Shown: piece after piece, positions 23,858 to 36,900 of the stretch
How the letters are laid out: each line of letters opens with the position of its first letter
How positions within the stretch are numbered: the first letter of the stretch is position 1
Source: Spinellus fusiger
Lineage: Eukaryota; Mucoromycota; Mucoromycetes; Mucorales; Phycomycetaceae
Direction of reading: 5' to 3'
Assembly: GCA_025094145.1 (NCBI GenBank)
Contig: JALLLS010000010.1
Location: 1 to 64,000 of the forward strand
Length of the DNA: 64,000 nt
Program-made: the position numbers and the translations under genes
The notes under the pieces: model-generated
Told to the model about the DNA's origin: nothing
What the model saw: only the letters and a program-made list of their open reading frames with translations
Database searches by the model: none

Positions 23858-24505
23858 TTAATATCTAATACACTATTATTAGTGACAGTTTTGTTTACAT
23901 TTCTTATTACTCTTCCAACCCTTGAAAATAGATCTAATAAAAACTGCAGTTCAAACCACACCAATTGTTAGATCTCTTCTAATAAATAGGCCATACAATC
24001 TAGTATAAAAGACCAGTGAGGTTTGTGCAAGGCAATCAGTATGTTTTGATTGATTAAAGTACTGGTATCTTTTACTATTGTTAATACAGTGTAGAAAGCT
24101 CTCGAATCATAGTATTGCCTTTTCTCTTTTGGTTTTATTCTGTCTGTTATTTTTATGAAATACCTTTGAATAACAAGAGTTAAATGATGAAGCATTGTTG
24201 GCCAATAGCTTATCAATCAACACTCTTATTCGAGACCACTACCTTTTCTTTTTCTTTCAAACTAAAGATTTAATTTCTAGGCTAATCTAAGAAGTAGTAC
24301 GTCTTTTAATGTGCTTAAAGACATAGTGAAAGAGCCGTGTGAATATCAATAAAGAGGCTCTATAATTTAAAGACAGAAAAATCCTTGAGTGTGCAAGTGA
24401 AAAAGAGAGCAGAGTGATTACAAGCGCACTTGGAAAAGAAAAATAAATATCGCGTGTCAATAGTCAATTGACTCTCTTTTTAAAACCTTTTCTCTATTTC
24501 ACTCA
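23858..24505. other. Intergenic region upstream of the SDR gene
   Basis: Runs from the right terminus of the Fanzor-family element to the SDR start. AT-rich with short unsupported frames. The SDR promoter must lie here. Confidence 0.5.
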
Positions 24506-25631
24506 ATGCTTATTAGTGGAAATACATTTATTATTACTGGAGGGTAAGAAAACTTCTGTGGTTTGGACAGTTAATAACAAAGAAACCAGTGCAAGTGGAT
24601 TTGGAGAGGCCACTGCAGTAGAGTTGACTCAAAGGGGTGGCAATGTTTCTGTAAGTTGCAGTACCACAAGACAGGAAGCATGAAATATAAACGTAGATGT
24701 CTTTCCTATACAGATATTTGACTTGAATGCAGAAAAGGCGTAAGTTGCTTCAAAGATGGATTTTTATTGATAGTAGCAGTGAAGTAGTGGTTAAGCGTAT
24801 TGGCAAAAATGCATTCTTTCCGGGTCAAGTGGATGTCACCTCAGAGGTAAAGTGTTGAGCAGAGAATGTATTGTAGCTTATTAAGCAGGAAAATGTTCAA
24901 ATTGCTTTGGAAAAAACCTTGAGCCATTATGGAGCGATTGCTGGTGTTATAAACTGTGGTGGTATTGCTACTGCAGCAAAGGTAAGCAAGAGAAGTGTCT
25001 CCATGGGGAAGAAGAAAGGTGCTCACTCCCATTATACTTAGATTGCACGTCGTGGCAAGAGCTCACATACACTGAGTATGGAGCTTTTTGAAAAGACTGT
25101 ACGTGTGAACTTGATTGGTACATACAATGTTAGCCGCCAAGTGGCTCAAATCATGGTCAACCAGGATCCTCTTAACAAAGATGGTAGTGAACTATGTTGT
25201 TCTTAGCTTACATGTTGTGTGTCTGCGTATAGGAGAGAGAGGTGTCATCATTAATGTTGCTTCTATTGCGTATCATGATGGACAGATGGGTCAGGTTGCT
25301 TATTCTGCTTCCAAGGGTGGTGTTGCATCAATGACTCTTCCTATGGCACGCGATCTTGCTCAATGGGGTGTTCGTGTTATGACCATTGCTCCTGGTATCT
25401 TTAGTGAGTGTGTTTACTAGCTGGTCATGGTATTAATCTCTACCAGACACAAACATGGTCTCAGGAATCGACGATGCCACCAAAGCCAAGATTCTGAAAG
25501 ATAGCGTTTTCCCCCAACGTATGGGATCTGCAACTGAATTTGCTCTCTTAGCTAGTCATATTGTAGAAAACATTATGTTGAATGGAGAGATCATTCGTTT
25601 AGATGGTGGTGTTCGCTTGGGCAAATTATAA
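24506..25631 (+). CDS. Short-chain dehydrogenase, HSD17B10-like (3-hydroxyacyl-CoA dehydrogenase type 2)
   Basis: 260-aa protein in eight exons: 24506-24543, 24590-24650, 24714-24739, 24780-24846, 24889-24981, 25042-25183, 25233-25403, 25447-25631. All introns are 40-63 nt with GT-AG ends and every phase closes. Visible motifs: TGGASGFG cofactor loop (residues 11-18), an acidic residue in IFDLN after strand 2 suggesting NAD rather than NADP, N86 in NCGG, and the catalytic triad S153, Y166, K170 (YSASK). Blocks such as [32 protein letters not shown] and [12 protein letters not shown] match the HSD17B10 family closely, and the length equals the animal enzyme's. That family oxidises short-chain 3-hydroxyacyl-CoA in isoleucine and fatty-acid breakdown, usually in mitochondria. 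No clear targeting peptide is visible before the Rossmann fold. NCGG instead of NCAG is a mild variant. Confidence 0.93.
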
Positions 25632-26753
25632 TAAGCTATGGTGTCTATATCTATATCTATATCTATATAATAAGATAAGATAAGATAAAAAGAATGGATT
25701 TGTTTTACTTATATTTGCAGTTAATACACCCTTTATGAATCCATGAGTGCTTAGTTGCTTATAGACCTCCACTGTAGATAATAAACAACGTTAGTAAACA
25801 CACTTCCCAACCATCTAGTGTATAAATAGATTATAGACTGTAATCTGGGCATTGGGTCAACATGTACTTTGATCATACATATATCCACTGCTGATGGTAC
25901 TTACATGTATCACGGTAAGATATCTACTATTGGTGTGTTCTTACAAATATTACGTATTTAAACATGGACATATTTAGGTATTTCTCTTCTCTCTTTTTTT
26001 AAACTGTATCTATGCTCTAACCTTAAGTTATTAAGAATACTCTCATTTTTTTTATATATATTCTTTTACTGTTTATATCCTACAAATAACTCTAATTGTT
26101 TGTGGTTATCCACTACTAATGATCCAACCAGTAACTGTCGGGTGCTCAGCACTCAAAATGAAATAATAATTGATACAGTGATATATTATAAGATCATGTG
26201 CATTACTTGAAACTGAAGAAGAAGGATCTAACTCAGTAGAGAATCACTCACTGCAGCATTCATGGATAGATCAGAATAGATATTTCAATGCGTTGTTTCA
26301 TGTCTTTTGTTATAGAAAAACAAGTATTGTAATAATATTTATCTGTAGAATTTCAATAGCTCTACCAAGTCTATTTCTTTGTTTCTTTATAGCAGCATCA
26401 AATCAGTCATCCCAAGGTGTATAAGTATGTCCTTGTCTTGAAGATAAAAGTAAACTGATTTGAGAGTTGCAAATGGATATTCTGCCAAGGCACGGCCATA
26501 ATGCAAGACCTCCTTTAAACCTGTGCAATCATTATAAATTAAAACCTCTTTTCATTTCTTTATTTAAAAAAGTAGAATGAAATATATCTCAAAAGAATGA
26601 TTTAAATTCAATGATCGAATAGATAAAATCTATGAATATATAAGAGAGAGAGAGAGAGATTTGCTTATTTATATTTATTTATTTGATAAAAGACATCTCT
26701 TCTATCAATAGGTAGCATACAACACTATACAATTAGTTGGGAACTTCCTTTTA

Positions 26754-26828
26754 GGTGCTTATCCCTATGAGTGGTATCCATCAGACAAAGAAGAGTTGGT
26801 GTACCTTAATAAGGGTATTGAAAGGTAG
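26754..26828 (+). pseudogene. Isolated exon-like fragment
   Basis: After an acceptor-like TTCCTTTTAG the codons read GAYPYEWYPSDKEELVYLNK followed by GIER and a stop or GTAG donor. Composition is protein-like, but no neighbouring exon continues it. It may be a relic of a lost gene or element. Confidence 0.3.
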
Positions 26829-28018
26829 TTGTAGTATACATACCATAAAAGAGAACACAGGTGGAGTATAATAACGGGCTTATTGATCTAAAGTGTTGTT
26901 TGGGAATAATTTAACTTTTGAACAATGACTTGCCCTTTTATGAGTATTTAATACAAAGGAGCTACACATCCTATCTTACTGAATATGTATAAATGGTCTA
27001 TCAGATAGGTGTGTTCAATAATGTACTGAATGAAGTCTTTGTTAGGGCTAAAAGTCATATCCCTTCTAGACACATATTACCTTTGAGAAACAATAAGACA
27101 GTTCAATAGAAATCCTCTGTTTTATTATTCTTTTAATACAGTAGTGTCTTTTTAAAGATATAAAAATAAATTTACCATTAAAGGAACTAGTAATTAACAA
27201 ATGGCATAAAACTACAGCACCATGATTGTCATTGAACACTTGATTACTTATTTTTTTTTTTGTTAGTAGCCCTTCTGACGATGTGTCTGTCTGGTAATAT
27301 CCCCAGATATCTCATAAGTTTAGTTCCTATACCTGCTCTTTAGTAGTGTCATCTAGTTGAATTGGTATTTACTGTATCTAAACACCTCTACACCTATGTC
27401 GTGTACCTTGTCACCAAAGCATAACAGCACAATAGCCTACCCATCCAGATAAAACCATCCTCCAATGTTCAAGTTCTTTAGTATTTTTAGGCTGAGTTCT
27501 CATATACATGAGTACTTTTTCTTATGAATAAATCCAACACATGGGTCTGTCCATCCTATTCCTCTCTTTTCCTCTTTATATTAATACTGTACCTATTTAT
27601 TTTCTACTCCTGTGGTTAGAGATTGGCTATAGAACCTACTTCACTCACTGAAAAGAGGAGTGAAAATAGTTTTAATACACGGCTAATATTTTAAACTCAC
27701 AAAAAGTGTAAACTATTTTAAATAAAGACTAGAATTCTTATACCGCTACTTTACTTATTCCAGACTTTTTTCTACTTGTCAGTTCTAAAATCCAATGGCA
27801 GTGGCCTGTTCATTAGCATAAGGAGGTTTGTAATCCAGTATTTGATTTTCCAGAAGCAAACCTGTGCCTATTTTCCATTCTTTATTGAGGAAGAGTGCTA
27901 AAGTAGACTCCATGAACCTTTCTGTGGTGATCAAACATCAAGTGTCAGATGTCAAGTATCAAGGGTCAAGGGGCAAGGGCTTCTACTGCTTTTTGTTATT
28001 TATTTATATCTTTTTATT

Positions 28019-28090
28019 ATTTAAAAAAAGAAAAAAAGAAAGAAAGAAAAAAAGAAAAAAGAAAGAAAGAAAAAAAGAAAAAAAAAGAAT
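28019..28090. repeat. A/G-rich microsatellite
   Basis: Imperfect AAAG/AAAAAAG array. The Lys/Arg frames across it are artefacts. Confidence 0.8.
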
Positions 28091-29456
28091 TCATGAATAC
28101 CCCAGCAGTGGTGATTGTAGCACTTTGCTGTCATAGCACTTGCTTACTAAAGCCAAAGAGTAGTGCTTTGCTGGCCATTGAGGATAAAAAGTAGCATCTC
28201 CTGGGAGGAAAAATCACCTTTCTTAGCATTGTTGCTATTGTTACTATAGTGATACATTTTACCTACAGTAGAGTCAAAGTGTAATACTCTATTCAGTTTC
28301 CATAGTTACTCTTTATGACTATGGACATTTCTAACCATTGAAAAACAAAAAAAAAACAAAAAAAAAACACCAACAACAACAACAACAATAAAAATAAACC
28401 CCCCCCCCTCCTAGTGGCCTTGGCTTAAAGAAGTGACAGAGAGGCCAAACAAGTAGCTCAGTGAACGATCTTTTCTAATGACCTGTCAATAGAATTGAGT
28501 TCTTGTAAATATTCTATTACCAGAATCACCTTATTAATGTAAAAAGTCCAAGTGTCTTGGACTAAAAAGAGTAGGACGAACTTTAATTATGTAAAGGTAA
28601 CGTTTTCAGTGTTTATTTTTATGTGAAGATAGTCATAGACAATGGCCATAACGATCTATGCTGTGGGTGGGATTACATCTTCATTCCCACATCTCCAGCC
28701 ACTCTACTCAGTAGAATCACTCTACTCACGGGAGCCCCTTTATTAGAGCCCACTAACAAGTGTCTTTGTTCATCTGAGATATCTACAGTGAGAACATGGA
28801 GATGGGTCAATAGACACCCAAGGACTTGGGACTAAAAGCCATAACCCTACATCTATGCATGTTAATTCTATAGATGAGCTGACTTTTTCCTTTGGCTCTC
28901 TGATCATTGCAAGGAGAAAACGATAGAGATAAATGTGACTTAGTAATACATTGTACTATTTCCATGAACAGTGAAGATTTAATTTCACCCCCTTATTTTT
29001 CCCTTACTCACATATCCATTCTAGTCCTACCACTCCACAGAGCAGCACAGTGGATGGGAGAGAACACGACAGACTGTATTGAGGCTGCACTCATGGGATG
29101 GGATGTGTGTTCGGAGGTTGAATAATCAGAAAGGATAGAAATAGTTTATTGTTGGCTCATATACGAATCTTCAAGGCTAAGATTAGTCGACACTTTTATC
29201 TTGTTTGGTTGTAGTCGAGCGATGCTTAAGGGTTTGCTGCCCTTTTCCTGTTGACTCGTAGTGGCTCACCTGTTTAAAAAGCGGCCACTCTATCATCTCC
29301 GATCTACCCATTCCACCACGTTATACCGGAATAGTGCTCTAGGAAGACCTTGTGGTAGGACAACACCAGGGAAGTCGGTGAATCAATCTTTGTGAATAAC
29401 CTATATTATTCCCACTAGCAGCTGAGAAAGTGTGTCTTCTTCCTTGATCTTCGACC

Positions 29457-31338
29457 ATGGGACAAAAGACCAGTAAACACCATGCACCACTCACATTTGC
29501 ATACATTCTAAAGGAAGATGAAAAAGCCAATGAAGATATCCTCTTTGAACCACAGGAAGCCATGTCTGACTTTGTACTAGCCAATCCTCATCTCTACAAG
29601 CTAGATGTGTCATGTAAGAGCTGTTCTAACATACATGGCACAGCAGACAATGGAAGTTCAGATCTCCCCGATAGTAGAATAGCCATTTCAGATGTCAGTG
29701 AGGAATGTCCCCATTGCAAAAAGAATAAACGCCTCTCTCTCGTAAAAAGACACTTGGTAGACGACCTAGCTTATATTGACGAAACCTATTACCCTGACAT
29801 CTCCCACTATAACTCTAAAAAAGAACGCGTTGAAAATGAGATCATCCGCTTGGAGGAAGATAATGAAGAATGGGCCAAGTTGACTATTGCAGACGTAACT
29901 CAGAAAAGACGGAGATCCCGAAAGCTCAATGAACCCAAAGTATCGGTAAATTTGTCCGGTAGATCGTTGGTAAAACTCAGTCCTAGCATTGGTTTCCTTG
30001 ACAACCTCACAAGCCTCAATCTGTAAGTGAGAAAGAAAAAGTAGCCTTCTATTCACACTGAACAGGTCTCATAATCAGATGACGAGTCTCCCATTGGAAT
30101 TGGGCTACCTGAAAAATCTGCGGGTGTTGAATGCTTCTTCTAATCAGTTGGAGTCGATTCCAGACACAATTGCCTTCTTGTCCAAGTTAAAGGCACTTAA
30201 TATTGGCCATAACAAACTCACCTCCCTCCCCAGATTCATCGGTGTTCTTCCAAAGCTACTCATTCTTCTTGTACATAACAACTCTCTAAAGGAGATTCCC
30301 AGAGAAATGGCCAATCTGCGTAGACTTGTCTGCCTTAGTATCTCAGACAACCCACTCGAATCCATCCCTGCCGAAATTGCTACTGTCACCACACTACAGA
30401 AACTTATTGCAGAAAGGTGCTCTTTTAAGACTGAATTCAATCATGATTTGGTCTCTAGTCCTCCCTCTTTATTCGAATTGTGTGCACGAGCAGCTATTCG
30501 AGAAGCACTCGATATTCCCATCCATCTACCAGCCCACATCAAGAGATATCTAGGAAAGGCACAGTCCTGTTCTTACTGCCACGGTCCTTACATTGAATCA
30601 CATGTTGTCTGTGGAAGATTCATTGAAAGATCTCGGCAGCAGATTGCATTGGAATACAGGCTATGCTCTCCGCATTGGAATACGGAGGACGAAAGAATTC
30701 TAAACATATTCTCCAATCCCCCCTTTACATTAAGAGAGGTAGAGAACAAAAGGTCAGCAATCAACATGGACGGATTGAGCCACACATCACCCTCAAGTCT
30801 CTCCACAAGACATCGTGCCAACAGCGATGGAAGTCGTAGTCTTTCTCAACTGATGAGTCTCAATCCCTCTACATCTTCACAACTATCACACAACAGTAAT
30901 GTTTCTTCTGCTAATTCTGCTAGTCAGCCCGACTCTTTGTCAGACATAACTGACAGCATATCCTACCTTATTCCTATCCATTCACTCAAACAGCAGCCCA
31001 TTTTACCCGATTTACCTACACTATCTCCTAAATCCATCCTCAATCCATCACATCACATCTCTTCTCTTCATCGCCCTGGACAGCGAGCGCGTTCTTCCTC
31101 AAACACATCAGTCACACAGCGATTTGCAAAACTCCTCTCTCCCTCAAATGCTCTAATGCGTTCACGCAGTAGCAGTTCTCTAAGGCAACAGGCTAGCCGG
31201 CAAGACACCAGAAACAGATCCCTGGAAGAAACACATGATAGTCCAATGAACCAGGAGTGTTACAACATACACACCTTTAAAGATATACCAGAGCCGGTCT
31301 CCTTGGATGATATCAATGATTTAAGAGTGCATGAGTAA
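29457..31338 (+). CDS. Leucine-rich-repeat protein with zinc-type Cys motifs
   Basis: Two exons, 29457-30022 and 30066-31338, with a 43-nt intron (30023-30065), give 612 aa. The N-terminus MGQKTSK fits the N-myristoylation pattern (Gly2, Ser/Thr at 6), suggesting membrane association. CKSC (53-56) and CPHC (84-87) could form one zinc site. Five or so 23-residue LRRs of the LxxLPxxIxxLxxLxxLNxxxNxL type cover about residues 165-300. After them comes a C-terminal box, LPAHIKRYLGKAQSCSYCHG...LCSPHW, resembling the Cys-rich tail of LRRC58-type proteins. The last ~200 residues are Ser-rich and likely disordered. LRR proteins of this class act as adaptors in signalling or morphogenesis; the specific partner is unknown. 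The opposite-strand frames are shadows. Confidence 0.9.
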
Positions 31339-32007
31339 ACGTTCTTCAACTCCATCCATATAAACATACACGTACACCCACTTATACCTACACATGTACA
31401 CATGTACACATAGGTAGGTATAGGTAGGTATAGGTAAGTATGTACTTCATTAGCCTACTTTAGAACTCAGACAATCTGTAAGACTAGCAAATTTAGTGTA
31501 AAATAACTCTGCTACCCAATGCTATTATTAGCTTGAGTATAGATATATGAACTCTATAACCCATTTCTCTTTTTTTTTGCCTATAAATTGTATTGTATTC
31601 TACTCTAAAAGTGCTTGTAAATTGTGTCTGTATCTGTGATTGTGACGGTCTTTTTTGCACATACATCAATACTATTTTCTTCTATGCCTTAAATATGACA
31701 CCAGTTTACATTCTTCATTAAGATATAGAAAGAAGAAGAAAGAAAAATAAGAAGAAAATAATGATAAGAAATGCACTTAATAAAAGAGAGCAATACTCTG
31801 AAACCATGACTACATACATACTAGGGTATTTTTGTGCTCTTTAAATGTTCAGAAATATCCTCCATTTAAGTCATAAAACTACTTTCCTTTTATAGAAGGT
31901 AATTTAAAATCAAAGGTTTGAGGGTATCCAATTTATGATTTCCTTTTATAGACTACATTACTATCAAAGTATGTTATTTTGCAAGCTAACAGTTCAAAGT
32001 ATTTTTT
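31339..32007. other. Intergenic stretch with Fanzor-element end fragment
   Basis: TAGGTAGGTA repeats lie at 31410-31440. At about 31885-31960 a stretch (AAAATCAAAGGTTTG...GTATCCA...TTTCCTTTTATAG) matches the right-end module of the TTCTACACACC family (compare 39155-39205). It is a solo end fragment next to the LINE remnant. Confidence 0.5.
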
Positions 32008-32635
32008 ATTTTTTGGGTGTGGTTTGCTATTCGCGCATTGGGCATATCAGCCACCCTATGAGAACTTTTGGAAAAAATAAGAATAAACATATAAACACTT
32101 CAAATACAAAAGTGAAAAAAGAATGAAATGAATGGGAAACAGAAGGACAAGAGAAATACAAAACCTCAAATGAAAGAAAAATAATGAAAAATGAGAAATG
32201 ATGGTAAAATAAGAATTATGAATAGACATCCAAAAGGCCATAAAGTCAGCAAGGAAGCCAGGACACCAAAAAGATAACCGTCATCCTGTGGCGATTCGAA
32301 ATCCAACGAGGGATACTTAGAGCAACTCAGACAATCCTGAGAATACATGTAGCAACTACACTAACAGCTTCTGGCTTTGCTAAACAGGTTAAGAATGGGT
32401 GGGTAGAGGAGAGATCAGAGGAAAAGTGAGGATACAGCGTCTGTTGCTGAAGGAGTCCTTTGCACTCTATAACAGCATCAGTGTTCCCGCTCAACACACC
32501 CTTCAGCAGCCTCAATGAGCAAGCTACCAGCTGATGGCTCTACCTTAAAGTCTCGAGTAGACGTGGCTCGATCAATGGCTTGCAGCAGTATTAACAAACT
32601 GGGCCAAAGATCTCGCCATTTAACAAAAGACTTAA
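32008..32635 (-). mobile_element. 5'-truncated LINE copy (3' end only)
   Basis: The reverse complement matches the 3' end of the LINE at 36440-37085, including the C-terminal codons, the 3' untranslated region and the (TAA)-like tail after ACCCAAAAAA. Homology stops abruptly at 32635, a typical 5' truncation from incomplete target-primed reverse transcription. It faces the long LINE copy head to head across a Tc1 element. Confidence 0.85.
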
Positions 32636-32653
32636 CTGTATTTGCAAGCTATA

Positions 32654-33900
32654 CAGTGGCTTTCAAAATAATAAGGAAGATTTTTCATGTCTCGGTATAC
32701 TTCTGTAATAAGAAATACTTATTCTTTGTAATAAAAACACACAGTAAACACACATTAAAGACTTCAAAATTTTATGAAGTATAAAAAAGGTCAACAAAAT
32801 AATAAATACAAGTTTGTTGGGTGGGAAAACTTCAATATTTGGTGTTTTACCCTTGGCCTCAATGACAGCCTTGCATCTCTGCCCCATGCTGGCAATGAGG
32901 GTGTCTGTAGTATCTTTGGGAATATTCTCACAATCTTTTAACAAGAGCACCTCCAAATCTTGTAGAGTACTTGTTAAGGTCATTCTCTTTCTGATGGCTC
33001 TGTCCAGCTCCTCCCATAAATGCTCTATGGGGTTGAGTTCGGGGCTTTTTGAGGGCCACCCCTCCATAGTGACAATGCTTTCTTGTGCCTTCCACAACTT
33101 GGACTCTTTACTCTTGTGGCAGCTAGTATTGTTCTCTTGAAGAACATAATCAATCTCTGGATTCATTGCCTTGATTCGAGCCATCTCAGGGCAGTAGTTG
33201 TCCTTTAATATCTCAATGTATCTTATACTGTCTATACTGCCCTTCACAGGCACCAACCTTCCAACACCTTCACCAGAGAAAGAACCCCACACCATCACAC
33301 TAACACCACCAAACTTCATGGTGGGCTTGATGTTCTTTGGGAGCAGCCCTTCCTCCTTCTTGCGCACCACTCTGTTGTGCTTATTGGTGAGGGAAGGTTT
33401 ATTAACCACCTTGCAAGAAAACAGGCCAATCTTTATTATCAATTTTCTAAGTGTTCATGGACACTTTGGTTGTCATTTGCTTGCAAAGCTGATCCATGGT
33501 CTGGAATGAATCCCTTCCCACTTCGCGACTGAACTCTCTCTCGTCTCTATCATTAAGTATGGGATTGCGCCTAGTGCACTTCTTGGCCTTGAAGCAACCA
33601 GTTTTCTTGTATCTCTTTACGATACGGGAAACAGACTGCTGACAAACTCCAAACCTAGCAGGATTGACAACCTGGCTGGTCCTATTAACGGTGGCCTCGT
33701 GAGCAATGAGGCAGCGGGTGAAGTCATCAATATTTATTTTTCTTGTTTCCAAGAGGTTTTTTGGTGTGTTCAGTGGTGTTAAATGAGGTAGACATTAGAG
33801 TGGAAAAGCAATAAATGAAGAATGTTTAATTTAAAAAAAAATTCAAGGGTAAAATTATGGTCTGAATTTGAAATTTTCCTTGTTTTATTGAAAGCCACTG
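32654..33900 (-). mobile_element. Tc1-like DNA transposon with TA target duplication
   Basis: 1247-bp element. Terminal inverted repeats begin CAGTGGCTTTCAA and extend for about 35 bp imperfectly (to around AAGGAARATTT). Flanking TA dinucleotides at 32652-32653 and 33901-33902 are the standard Tc1/mariner target duplication. It sits between two LINE-derived segments and supplies the first codons of the apparent long frame at 33822. Confidence 0.9.
32663..33752 (-). pseudogene. Broken Tc1-like transposase
   Basis: Tc1 transposases cut and paste DNA with a DDE catalytic triad after HTH binding to the terminal repeats. The N-terminal frame (33752-33447) carries the HTH region (CQQSVSRIVKRYKKTG). 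The rest (33442 down) carries FGGVSVMVWGSFSGEG, then the second catalytic region and the third, WPSKSPELNPIEHLWEEL, with its Glu. Breaks: a one-base frameshift around 33440-33450, and the second catalytic motif reads LQENNTSCHKS where the family has an Asp-Asn pair (QEDNAPCHKS type), so the catalytic Asp is replaced by Asn. Inactive on both counts. Confidence 0.85.
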
Positions 33901-33902
33901 TA

Positions 33903-36900
33903 GTGTTGGTAAAGATCCAAAAAATATTGGAAGACAAAACCCTGTTGTGCTCTGTTAAGATGGAGGAATTTGCTGAGAGACTCAATGAGTTAATCTACAA
34001 GACCCTGGATGATAGCGTAGGGCGCGCACAATCCCATCTAAAAGCTTGGAAAAGCTACTGGAATGCTGATCTACAACAGTTAGCTGACCGTCGTCAAGAA
34101 CTTTATCGTTTTAGACGACGGGTAGGCAATGATATTGAACGCATTAAAGCCCACCGCTTGTATGAGGAAGCGTGTTTAGCTTTGAAAAAGGCTATAAGGC
34201 AAGCACAACGACAAACCTGGCATGTATTTTGTGATAAAGTCCGTAAGGGCTTAACAGAGATGACAAGTGCTGTGAAAGGAATGAGGCTGCGGAGACGTTC
34301 GCCAATTTCCCTGTCATCTCCAGAGGGCCCTTGGCATGCTGCCAATCGCATGATTGACCACCTAGAGAGTGTGTTTGGCGGATCTACGGAAAGACAGGAG
34401 CGTCAGGAGTTTATTCTCCAAGACAATCCAGTCCCATGGGACGTAGACTTTATTCACTCTGCTATTCGAAAGATGCCAAATCGAAAAGCACCAGGCATTG
34501 ATCATATTAGAGCAGAAATGCTCAAACCCCTAGTTCGAGTGCTAGTGCCTCTGTTACATCAGATCTTCACATTGTGTTGGAGATGGTCGTGGACGCCTGT
34601 GGCCTGGAGAACAGCACAGGTGGTACCTATTTACAAAAACAAAGGAGAGCAGGATGACCCTAGTAACTATTGGCCTATTAGCTTGACATCGGTGTTTCGT
34701 AAGCTCTTAGAAAGATGTATAGCTGGGGAGCTCCTTTCGACCATGCCTGCATTGGACATGGCTCAAGGTGGATTTCGCGCTCGTCGTGGAACTCTAGACC
34801 AGGCCCTCTGTCTCCACGAACTTATGGGGTTGTACGCTGCCCAAGGATCAGGAGAGCAAGATCCAAAACCTCCAGTCGTCGTCTTCCTAGATATTAAAGC
34901 TGTATATGATAGTGTGGAACGCTCTGTCATATGGGAGTCGCTGATGCCCTTCGTGTCTCAGCCGTTGCTCTTGCTACTACAGAATTTGTTTGATGACATT
35001 GTGGTGAATGTGATTCTGAAAAATGTAGCATCCCGGGACATTGCACCTAAACGAGGAGTCTTACAGGGTAGTATTCTTTCTCCATTCCTTTATTCTATTT
35101 TCATTGATACTCTTCCACGTTTCTTGAGGTTTGCTTCGGTATCCCCAATACTGGTTGGTATGCACCCACCTACCATGGGACGGTCCATTAATCTCTGTGC
35201 TCGAAATCCTTTCTCTTTTGCTTCCCCACAGGCAACTGTTCACGCATTGCTTGACGAGTTACAGAATTCCCTTCACAATCCTTTTCCTACTTCTACAGTT
35301 TCGGATGACTCTTCTGAGTCGTCAGATTCCTCTTACAGTCCGTCTCATGTCACTGTTACTTGGGCTCCTGTGAATTGTTTGATGTATGCTGATTATGTGG
35401 CTCTTATGGGCTGCCCAGAAGATATACATCGAATGCTGGCACTTGCCGAAATTCACTCGACCCTCCTTGGTTACAAATGGAGTCCCTCCAAATGTGAAGT
35501 ACTCAATGCCCCGGCCAATGTGCCGCTTTACCTCTATGGCAACGAGCTTCCAACCTGTGATACTTTCAAGTACCTTGGTATCCCCTTTTCACGTCAAGGT
35601 ATTAACCAAGACGCACTTTTCTCACACTCACAAGTCAAGGCAATTGCAGTAATGCAAAAGCTGAGAGGAATGGGCGTAAACATGTATGGCTTTGGGATTA
35701 CAGCAGCCCTAAGAGCGTATACTGTTTTTGTTCGGCCTATCCTTGAGTATGGGTTGGCTATTTGTAATGTCAATAGACTAGGCATCCGCCCGCTACAAAT
35801 CTGTCAGTCTGCTTATCTGAGACTTTGTCTTGCTAGATCTGCTACTGCTAGGTTTGGAACGATCCAGGTTGCCCAATTAGCTGCCCTCCCTAACATATAC
35901 TCTCGTTTTCTTTATCTGCAAGCCAAATTTGTTGAGCGCGCAGCTACCCTTCCTGAAGACACCCTCCTCTGGTGCCTTGTCCCGCAGCTTGAAGCACCCC
36001 AGAGTAAAGCCAGATGGATTAAGCTACGTGTCAATGTACTCTGGCAAAATGCTCAAAGAATAGGACGGGCTCACAACCCTCCTAAATATCCATTAAAAGT
36101 AGCTTATCTTGAACGTCTTCAAAGTGAAATTACTAGTCTAGTACATGGCAAGAATCCACTGGTGACGGTAGCCCGTGGACTATGTAGACCTGTTTGGGAT
36201 CCAATTCTTCTACTACCGTGCACGCGCAAAGAAAGACATCGTCTACTAAAATGGAGGATTGATTGGTTACCACCAACACCTTCAGTTCCTTGCCAATGTG
36301 GCCACCCATCTGCCAATCGGGACCACTTTCTCACTTGCACATTCGTTGACCATGAACGCTCCACGTTCTTGTTCTTCTTAGTTCCTGCACCACCACACGA
36401 CGTTCATCCAATTGACTATTGTCTAAATCTTCTGCCGCGCACGGTTAAGTCTTTTGTTAAATGGCGAGATCTTTGGCCCAGTTTGTTAATACTGCTGCAA
36501 GCCATTGATCGAGCCACGTCTACTCGAGACTTTAAGGTAGAGCCATCAGCTGGTAGCTTGCTCATTGAGGCTGCTGAAGGGTGTGTTGAGCGGGAACGCC
36601 AACGCCGCCATAGAGTGCAAAGACTCCTGCAGCAACAGACGCTGTATCCTCACCTCTCCTCCGATCTCTCCTCTACCACCCATTCTTAACCCGTTTAGCA
36701 AAGCCAGAAGCTGCTAGTGTAGTTGCTGTATTTGTGTCCTCAGGATTGTCCGAGTTGCTCTAAGTATCCCTCGTTGGATTTCGAATCGCCACAGGATGAC
36801 GGTTATCTTTTTGGTGTCCTGGCTTCCTTGCTGACTTTATGGCCTTTTGGATGTCTATTCATAATTCTCATTTACAATCATCTCTCATGTTTCATCATGT

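Larger units (their letters stand above)
25632..29456. other. Intergenic stretch with microsatellites
   Basis: Contains (TATATC)n/(AAGAT)n at 25641-25688, GA repeats at 26645-26660, a purine array (28019-28090), and CAACAA plus a C10 run near 28370-28410. An isolated coding-like block lies at 26754-26828. Minus-strand codons at about 28668-28808 read coding-like (THLHVLTVDISDEQRHLLVG) but have no partner exons. No gene can be supported. Confidence 0.5.

Noticed and set aside
29150..29340. Possible tRNA or structured RNA
   Set aside because: No A and B boxes or cloverleaf arms could be matched. No tRNA was seen anywhere in the window.
33822..33959. N-terminal 46 residues of the long reverse-transcriptase frame
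   Set aside because: Mostly read-through of the Tc1 terminus and the LINE stretch before its first Met; not a natural start.
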